Positions 8,784 through 13,381 of a stretch of 13,381 nucleotides of DNA are shown here, in pieces. The stretch comes from Peptococcaceae bacterium UBA3937 (GTDB lineage: Bacteria > Bacillota > Peptococcia > DRI-13 > DTU073), in the NCBI GenBank assembly GCA_002385735.1, contig DGEB01000053.1, forward strand, positions 14,031 to 27,411, in the 5' to 3' direction. The notes under the pieces were generated by a model that had not been told where the DNA came from, made no database searches, and saw nothing but the letters and a program-made list of their open reading frames with translations. The first letter of the stretch is position 1. Each line of letters opens with the position of its first letter. Made by a program: the position numbers and the translations under genes.

Positions 8784-10154
8784 TTACTCGTTACGAATCG
8801 CGCTGATCGGGCTAAGGCGCACTGCCCTGTAAGCAGGATACAAGCCTGCCAGGAGGCCAACTAAAACCGCAAAAAGCAACGCAAAAAGGGCTAACCAGGG
8901 CGGAATAAGCGAAATGCCCATCGATTCGTCTCCCCAAAACATGCCGAAAAAGCTTCCGGTAAAGTAATTGATGATTTTGGAGATGCCGTAACTAAACCCG
9001 ATTCCGAATAGGCCGCCGACAAACCCAATCAACCCGGCTTCCACCAAAAAGAGCAAATAGATATCCGAAAAAGTCGCCCCGATCACCTTCATAATCCCGA
9101 TCTCTTTGGTCCGTTCATAAATGGACATAATCATTGTATTAGTAATGCCCAAAGCGGCGACCAATAATGTAACTGCACCAATCCCGCCTAAAACGGCCTG
9201 CACGGTGCGGGAAGACTTTTCAATGCCTTCCAGGGCATCGGCCACCGACCAACTATCATAACCTAAATCTTTTATCTGCTGGGACACGGCCGGAGTATGC
9301 TCCACGCCCGCCGTCTTCACCAGGATATAGCTGTAATCATTGGTCTGGTCCTCCCTCCGGCCCCGGCCGGCTTTGGCACCACCCAAGTCCATTACATTCG
9401 GCGAAAACGCTCCGCCTCCTCCACTCTGACCTGTCAGCGAAAAATGACGTATCCTTTTGACCTCTTCAATCGGGGCCAGGGCTTGATAGGAATACTCGAT
9501 ATCGTCTCCGGCCAAAACACCTACCACCATAAAGTTGTATGTCTTCCTTTTCCCGCCCATATTCTCCACCGTCAGCGCCAGGCGTTGGTTCATCATTTCT
9601 CCGGGGTCCTTTTCTTCGCCGCTCTCGAAGTCAAACGTGCCTCTTTCCATTTGCCGCCTTTCCGCTTCATCAAAAAGCCCCTCGATCACCTTACTCCCCA
9701 CGACCACCGCATTCCGGTCACCTTTTTCCAATAAGCGGCCATGGGAAGGGGCAAATTCGAGCTGTCCCATTAATTCCGGTTCAATCCCGATGAGCGATAG
9801 ACCCCCGCTTTTCCGTCCCAGCCGGACATCGCCATACAGCTCATATGCCGGACAGACCGCCAGTACTCCTTCAATTCCTCGGATTTCGGCCACTGCGTCA
9901 TCATTCAGCGATTTGCTTTGACCCTGGGGGTTCCCCTCGTCATCGAAAACCATTCCTTGCATAATCCGGATCGTGGTGAGGCTCCCCCAGCTTTCCATCA
10001 TTTTGCGCTGACTGTTATTTAACCCAATCCCCAGGGAAAGCATCACCACAATCGAGGTGGTCCCGATTAAGACCCCTAAAACGGTAAGGATGGTCCGGAG
10101 TTTTCGGCGCCATAAATTTCGCCTTGCCAAACCGATTAAATCAAATTTCTTCAT
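8784..10154 (-). CDS. MacB/FtsX-type ABC transporter permease
   Basis: Membrane subunit of a type VII ABC system that passes ATPase motion across the membrane rather than forming a classic channel. The 456 residues show TM1 (about 21-44), a large extracytoplasmic domain (about 45-315), then TM2 (about 320-345), TM3 (about 365-392) and TM4 (about 417-445). ERTKEIGIMKVIGAT at 347-361 is the cytoplasmic loop typical of MacB/FtsX proteins. The C-terminus ends YPAYRAVRLSPISAIRNE, also typical. The outer domain has a Gly-rich stretch (about 242-265) that looks disordered. The start overlaps the upstream modular-protein gene by 14 nt and has only a weak ribosome site, so translation is probably coupled. 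The ATPase partner is two genes upstream. The substrate is unknown. Confidence 0.92.
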   Translation of the reverse strand: MKKFDLIGLARRNLWRRKLRTILTVLGVLIGTTSIVVMLSLGIGLNNSQRKMMESWGSLTTIRIMQGMVFDDEGNPQGQSKSLNDDAVAEIRGIEGVLAVCPAYELYGDVRLGRKSGGLSLIGIEPELMGQLEFAPSHGRLLEKGDRNAVVVGSKVIEGLFDEAERRQMERGTFDFESGEEKDPGEMMNQRLALTVENMGGKRKTYNFMVVGVLAGDDIEYSYQALAPIEEVKRIRHFSLTGQSGGGGAFSPNVMDLGGAKAGRGRREDQTNDYSYILVKTAGVEHTPAVSQQIKDLGYDSWSVADALEGIEKSSRTVQAVLGGIGAVTLLVAALGITNTMIMSIYERTKEIGIMKVIGATFSDIYLLFLVEAGLIGFVGGLFGIGFSYGISKIINYFTGSFFGMFWGDESMGISLIPPWLALFALLFAVLVGLLAGLYPAYRAVRLSPISAIRNE

Positions 10155-11910
10155 CGAATAATTCCCCGCTCGCTTTTTTTCTTCTCGACCGCATGATGTA
10201 AATAGCTTCTCCCAAGATGACCAGAACCAGCAAAATGGTCAGACCCTTCGTTTTCAGAAAGCCCAGAATGCCTCCCCCGCCCGGTTTACCATCTAACGGC
10301 ATCCCCTCCGGCCCTTCCATACCCGGTCCCATTCCTTCCGGAATGGCGGGTTGGGCCGTTATTTCGATCGTAAAGGGTTCCTCCACCCGTACTTCTTTAT
10401 TGTTGTTGTCGATATAGGAAAAGACAATCTTGCCTTCCAACGGTCCTTCCTGCTGGGGAATCAGCATGCCTTGATAATAGTCGCTGGCCCCGATTTCCAG
10501 GTTTCCCACGTAATAGGTACTGTTATCCGTGGTAAAATCCCCTTCCAAGGTCACTAAAAAATTCCCCAGGGCTACTTTGCCCACGTTCACAAATTCGGCC
10601 GAAACGGGAACCGCTTCCCCGACAGCGCCCGCGGGAGGAACCTGGGTCGAGATGATTTGTAATTTACATTCCTGGGTTACCGGAATATTGATTTGTTCTT
10701 CGCAGGTGAACTCTTTACCCGCCCGGTCCTCATAGACAATTTCTACCGGAACAATATAGGTCTTGGCTGCCGCGTTAGGATCAACATACAAGTCAATATC
10801 TTTCTGGTAGATCGTCTTACCCGGAATTGAATCAATGAAGAAACTGTTACTGCTGTTCAAGGGCGAAAAAACGGTGCCCCCCGTGGTTACGGTGCCGTCG
10901 GAAGAATCCTCGATCTTGATTACACCCAGGGAAATCTTCACGTTTTTCACGGGCCGCTGATGGGTGTTTTCAATAAAAAGGTGCATGGTTACGGTATTCC
11001 CGGCCAAAACCTTTTCCGCCGATAATGTATATTTATTGATAATCACCCGCGGGGTTGCCCCCATCTCCATCCCTTCGTCCGGGATGGGCAGGTTAATGGT
11101 TTCCTCCACTTCTTCCTTTTGATTAGCCTGGTAATCAAAACTCATCTTCAGTTTTACCGTGTTGTCATTTCTGGTGTCTTTGGCTTTGAGCCGGTAACTA
11201 ATCGTCTTTTCTTCCCCTTTGGCGATACTGATCATGTTCTTGCGATTGGAGATTTCCGTCACGGCAAAATTGTCTTCGCCCTCTAAAGTGATCATTACAT
11301 TCCGCGCTTCCGTGGTTTTACTCAGGTTTACAATCCTAAAAATAGCTTCAAAGCCTTCCACCACATCCGGTTTTGCCGGATTCAGGCTAACCTCCTTCAC
11401 CTGGAGCACCGGCTTGGTTAAATCATAAATCACCGGCACGTTAATACCGGCGGAAGCCCGCACCGTTTTTTTGTGGGTAGCGTCTTTGGCCGTTAAATTG
11501 ATTAAAATTTCATAATCCTTATTCCGGGCATCTTCCGCTACGGTGAAAGGGACCATTACCGTTTTGCTTTCATTACCTTCAATTTTGTCCAGGGTGGGGT
11601 TTTTCCCGTTTTTCAGGGCAAAAGGAGCTAGTTTGTCGTCTTCATCGTTTCCTTTGACCTCAAAATCCAAGGTCGCGTTGTAGGCAGGATGGTTGGTCAG
11701 ATTCCTGACTACCAACGAAAGGGTAAATTCACTACCGGCCACGGCATCTTCCACGTTAATCTTTTCCAGCAGGAGAATCGGCTGGACATCCACACTAATT
11801 TCCGACGCTTGTCCGACCCCGGCCGGGGATAAGCCAAAAAACAAGGATAAGACCAGGATTAAACCCAGAGATAGACTTTTTGTAAGCTTCTTAAACCTCT
11901 TTTTCAACAT
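10141..11910 (-). CDS. Secreted membrane-tethered protein with four beta-sandwich (CARDB/COG1361-like) modules
   Basis: A 589-residue exported protein. It has an N-terminal signal peptide (MLKKRFKK, then a hydrophobic core at about 15-28, likely cut near GQA-SE at 34-36), four Ig-like repeats (about 43-158, 167-277, 286-411, 415-518), a Gly/Met/Pro-rich linker (about 522-548), one TM segment (556-573) and a short cytoplasmic tail ending GELFDEEI. The repeats share a pattern of VxxRNLTNHPAYNATL-like strands, and modules 1-3 end in INVP, INLP or INIP. This fits CARDB/NEW3 domains of the COG1361 group. ATG 11910 is chosen because AAGGAG at 11918-11923 is 7 nt away and the signal peptide then starts cleanly. 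An upstream ATG at 11958 overlaps the ATPase stop as TGATG but has no ribosome site. Lying between ATPase and permease, it is the likely extracellular partner of the transporter. Confidence 0.85.
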   Translation of the reverse strand: MLKKRFKKLTKSLSLGLILVLSLFFGLSPAGVGQASEISVDVQPILLLEKINVEDAVAGSEFTLSLVVRNLTNHPAYNATLDFEVKGNDEDDKLAPFALKNGKNPTLDKIEGNESKTVMVPFTVAEDARNKDYEILINLTAKDATHKKTVRASAGINVPVIYDLTKPVLQVKEVSLNPAKPDVVEGFEAIFRIVNLSKTTEARNVMITLEGEDNFAVTEISNRKNMISIAKGEEKTISYRLKAKDTRNDNTVKLKMSFDYQANQKEEVEETINLPIPDEGMEMGATPRVIINKYTLSAEKVLAGNTVTMHLFIENTHQRPVKNVKISLGVIKIEDSSDGTVTTGGTVFSPLNSSNSFFIDSIPGKTIYQKDIDLYVDPNAAAKTYIVPVEIVYEDRAGKEFTCEEQINIPVTQECKLQIISTQVPPAGAVGEAVPVSAEFVNVGKVALGNFLVTLEGDFTTDNSTYYVGNLEIGASDYYQGMLIPQQEGPLEGKIVFSYIDNNNKEVRVEEPFTIEITAQPAIPEGMGPGMEGPEGMPLDGKPGGGGILGFLKTKGLTILLVLVILGEAIYIMRSRRKKASGELFDEEI

Positions 11911-11957
11911 TACGCCACTCCTTATTCCTGTTATAATCTTTTTGGTTTTCGTTACCA

Positions 11958-12698
11958 TCAGGAACTACCGTCTGCAGCAAACTTCCCCTCAAGCGAAACT
12001 TGCTGGTTGTGCTGGTGATGGCTAATCTGAATAATCTTGCCATCACGCATATTCACAACTCGATCGGCAAATTTGGCTATCTCCAGGTCATGCGTAACCA
12101 TAATCAAGGTCACCCCGAATTTTTTCACCTTCTCCCGGAGGAGCGTCATAATCTCCTCGGTGGTCTTACTGTCCAGATTGCCGGTGGGCTCATCGGCAAA
12201 AATGATTTTGGGGTTATTCACCAAAGCCCTGGCGATGCTGACCCGTTGCTGCTGCCCGCCGCTTAATTCCGTTGGTTTGTTCTTCAACCGCTTTTTCAAA
12301 CCAAGCTGCACCAAAAGTTCATAGGCCCGTTGTTCGCGGGTCTTTTTGCTCACCCCGTCAAAAAGCAGGGGTAAGGTCACATTTTCCAGCGCATTTAAGG
12401 TGGGGATGAGATTATAGGATTGGAAAATAAAACCCATATACTTCCGGCGAAAGCCGGCCATTTTCCTCTCCTTCATCTTGAGCAGGGAAACGCCCTTAAT
12501 CCATACTTCACCCCTGGTCGGCCGTTCCAACCCGGACATTACGTGCAAAAGGGTCGACTTGCCCGAACCGGAGGCCCCCAAAATACACAGTAATTCCCCT
12601 TCCTCAATGGCTAAATCAACATGATCCAGCGCTGTAATTATTTCCTGCCCCACCCGGTATTTTTTGGTGAGCCCTTTAACTTCAATCAATGCCGCCAA
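11958..12698 (-). CDS. ABC transporter ATPase, MacB/LolD type
   Basis: A 246-residue ATPase that would power the MacB-like permease downstream. All motifs are intact: Walker A GASGSGKST at 41-49, Q-loop Gln93 in FIFQSYNLIP, signature LSGGQQQR at 145-152, Walker B IIFADE with Glu170 followed by PTGNLDS, and the switch His203 in VTHD. The motif set FIFQSYNLIPTLNALENV is typical of the LolD/MacB group. A short His/Gln-rich tail follows residue 225. The start is set to TTG 12698 because AGGAGGAGGT ends 7 nt before it. GTG 12707 lies inside that site and cannot use it. The C-terminal TGA is followed after 47 nt by the ATG of the modular protein. No promoter was recognised in the 70-nt gap upstream. 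Confidence 0.95.
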   Translation of the reverse strand: MAALIEVKGLTKKYRVGQEIITALDHVDLAIEEGELLCILGASGSGKSTLLHVMSGLERPTRGEVWIKGVSLLKMKERKMAGFRRKYMGFIFQSYNLIPTLNALENVTLPLLFDGVSKKTREQRAYELLVQLGLKKRLKNKPTELSGGQQQRVSIARALVNNPKIIFADEPTGNLDSKTTEEIMTLLREKVKKFGVTLIMVTHDLEIAKFADRVVNMRDGKIIQISHHQHNQQVSLEGKFAADGSS

Positions 12699-12705
12699 CC
12701 AATGC

Positions 12706-12715
12706 ACCTCCTCCT
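12706..12715 (-). promoter_or_regulatory. Strong ribosome site that sets the ABC ATPase start at TTG 12698
   Basis: AGGAGGAGGT on the minus strand is spaced 7 nt from TTG 12698. It overlaps the alternative GTG 12707, leaving that codon without usable spacing. Confidence 0.7.
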
Positions 12716-12771
12716 ACGTTGCATCAGACGAAAAAAACTGCAAAATGTTCCCACTTTTTCCTTCCCTGTTC

Positions 12772-12984
12772 TCACCACTGGTAACGAATCTCTTCCTTCA
12801 TAAAATCCGCCATGTTTTCGATAAAGTCAAGATCCAGGTCACAAAAATACACATAAGCGATGCGGCATTGGTCATCACAAACACCCACCATGCCGAAATA
12901 TTTCGGATAGAAGGATTTTAGCGTTTCCACCACCCGGAAAGCATATCCGCCATAACTGAATTGCACGCATGACATATAAAGCAA
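12772..12984 (-). CDS. Hypothetical small protein, body of a possibly frameshifted gene
   Basis: A 70-residue reading frame (TTG 12984; first ATG 12975) with protein-like composition: aromatic-rich YGGYAFRVVETLKSFYPKYF, then two short Cys-bearing segments and an acidic helix-like end, DFIENMADFMKEEIRYQW. I do not recognise the family. Neither start has a ribosome site. A TAG lies in the same frame just two codons before the TTG, so the frame cannot extend upstream by itself. The neighbouring frame (12875-13033) has an excellent ribosome site and a signal anchor and overlaps it in the +1 register. Removing one base in the overlap would join them into an 86-residue anchored protein. It may be a frameshifted gene, a sequencing error, or a coupled second ORF. 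It lies 64 nt upstream of the ABC ATPase gene. Confidence 0.5.
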   Translation of the reverse strand: MLYMSCVQFSYGGYAFRVVETLKSFYPKYFGMVGVCDDQCRIAYVYFCDLDLDFIENMADFMKEEIRYQW

Positions 12985-13033
12985 GCGCTAAGGCCCCCAC
13001 AAACACCAGACCAACGAGCAGCACTTTCTTCAT
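12875..13033 (-). CDS. Short ORF with signal anchor, 5' part of the possibly frameshifted gene
   Basis: A 52-codon ORF starting ATGAAGAAAG at 13033 with AAAGGAGGG about 8 nt upstream, one of the best ribosome sites here. Residues 1-22 read MKKVLLVGLVFVGALALALY then VM, a textbook signal peptide or membrane anchor. After that the frame gives an unremarkable, probably non-native tail (RAIQLWRICFPGGG...) and stops at 12875. The convincing continuation lies in the other frame (12772-12984). The start and anchor are well supported; the tail in this frame is not. Confidence 0.5.
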   Translation of the reverse strand: MKKVLLVGLVFVGALALALYVMRAIQLWRICFPGGGNAKILLSEIFRHGGCL

Positions 13034-13111
13034 TAATTATACCCTCCTTTGAGTCCTAAACTCTACTCTTTTTTTTATCTTCGAAACAGACTTGCACAAA
13101 GCATTGACTCC

Positions 13112-13327
13112 CTACGCCGGGCCTTCTTTCCTGTATTCCAAAATGTCCCCCGGTTGACAGTTGAGTGCTTCACAAATACCCTCCAGGGTGGAAAAACGAA
13201 TCGCTTTGGCTTTGCCGTTTTTTAAAATGGAAAGATTGGCAGGAGAAATATTTACAAGCTCCGCCAACTCCATGAGTCCGATTTTTCTTTTGGCCATCAT
13301 GACATCCAGATTTACGACGATGGGCAT
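13112..13327 (-). CDS. XRE-family HTH regulator, YozG/YgzD-like
   Basis: A 71-residue single-domain Cro/C1-type DNA-binding protein. The helix-turn-helix spans about 18-43, with LAELVNISPANLSILKNGKA; the end ALNCQPGDILEYRKE is typical of the short YozG-like subgroup. ATG 13327 is preferred over TTG 13333 because AAGGAG at 13337-13342 is 9 nt from it. It sits directly after the end of another gene on the same strand, whose stop codon overlaps the ribosome site. In Firmicutes this subgroup is often paired with a DUF2975 membrane protein, and the upstream tail fits that. It may control the adjacent operon, but no operator was recognised. Confidence 0.9.
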   Translation of the reverse strand: MPIVVNLDVMMAKRKIGLMELAELVNISPANLSILKNGKAKAIRFSTLEGICEALNCQPGDILEYRKEGPA

Positions 13328-13340
13328 TATCAATCACTCC

Positions 13341-13381
13341 TTAGACCGTTAAATCATTCTCTTCGGTTACCATCATAGCAC
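13341..13381 (-). CDS. C-terminal 12 residues of an upstream gene, possibly a DUF2975 protein
   Basis: The frame open from the right edge reads AMMVTEENDLTV then TAA at 13341-13343. A terminal EExxLTV/LTI sequence is what I recall for DUF2975 membrane proteins, which commonly precede YozG-like regulators. The stop overlaps the next gene's AAGGAG site, indicating an operon. Only 12 residues are visible, so the family call is tentative; the alternative is that this is non-coding. Confidence 0.45.
   Translation of the reverse strand, partial: AMMVTEENDLTV

Noticed and set aside
12991..12999. GGGGG run (minus strand) as a programmed frameshift slip site for the small gene
   Set aside because: A shift there enters the frame that has TAG (plus-strand positions 12989-12991) almost at once, so it would not produce the longer protein.
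13036..13041. TATAAT on the minus strand just before ATG 13033
   Set aside because: It lies between the ribosome site and the start codon, and no -35 is seen, so a transcript from it would lose the ribosome site. It is probably chance A/T richness.

Overview
The window reads as chromosomal DNA of a Gram-positive Firmicute, probably an anaerobic member of the Clostridia or a nearby class. The reasons are purine-rich Shine-Dalgarno sites (AAGGAG/GGAGGT) before most genes, SigA-like extended -10 promoters (TGnTATAAT), the lspA-rluD-pyrR cluster with its DUF5665 neighbour, an RqcH/FbpA-type NFACT protein beside a calcium P-type ATPase, and MacB-like ABC components with a lipid-anchor-free, membrane-tethered partner. 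No tRNA, rRNA, CRISPR array, transposase or phage gene was seen.

Layout from left to right. (1) Positions 1-1753, minus strand: the first 584 codons of a P2A calcium-type ATPase. It runs off the left edge inside a 30-bp tandem repeat that encodes a charged, Pro/Glu-rich insert. (2) Positions 1991-3871, plus strand: a full NFACT protein (RqcH/FbpA family), divergent from the ATPase and driven by an extended -10 promoter. (3) A 32-bp perfect palindrome at 3870-3901 separates it from a convergent minus-strand cluster, DUF5665 - lspA - rluD - pyrR (6465 down to 3897). In Bacillus subtilis, lspA-ylyB-pyrR and yloA-yloB lie at the two ends of the pyr/cys/sir region (from memory). Here the two ends are joined directly and no pyr gene lies between them. 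(4) Positions 6556-6975: a cold-shock protein gene with a consensus-like promoter, a leader of about 110 nt and a bidirectional terminator.

(5) Positions 7004-13381, minus strand throughout: a long same-strand run, read from the right edge. It holds the tail of a gene that may encode a DUF2975 protein, a YozG-like XRE regulator, a short gene that appears frameshifted (signal-anchor ORF 12875-13033 and body ORF 12772-12984), an ABC ATPase, a secreted membrane-tethered protein with four beta-sandwich (CARDB/COG1361-like) modules, a MacB/FtsX-type permease, an ACT-domain protein, and a DUF711/UPF0210 (PFL-like) protein. The last two form a widely conserved pair. The ABC trio has short or overlapping junctions (a good start codon 47 nt after the ATPase stop, then a 14-nt overlap), so it is probably one functional unit: ATPase motor, mechanotransmitting permease and extracellular adaptor.

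The least explained parts are the ABC trio with its extracellular modular protein, the possibly frameshifted small gene just upstream of it, and the repeat-encoded insert in the P-type ATPase. The housekeeping genes look intact and ordinary.
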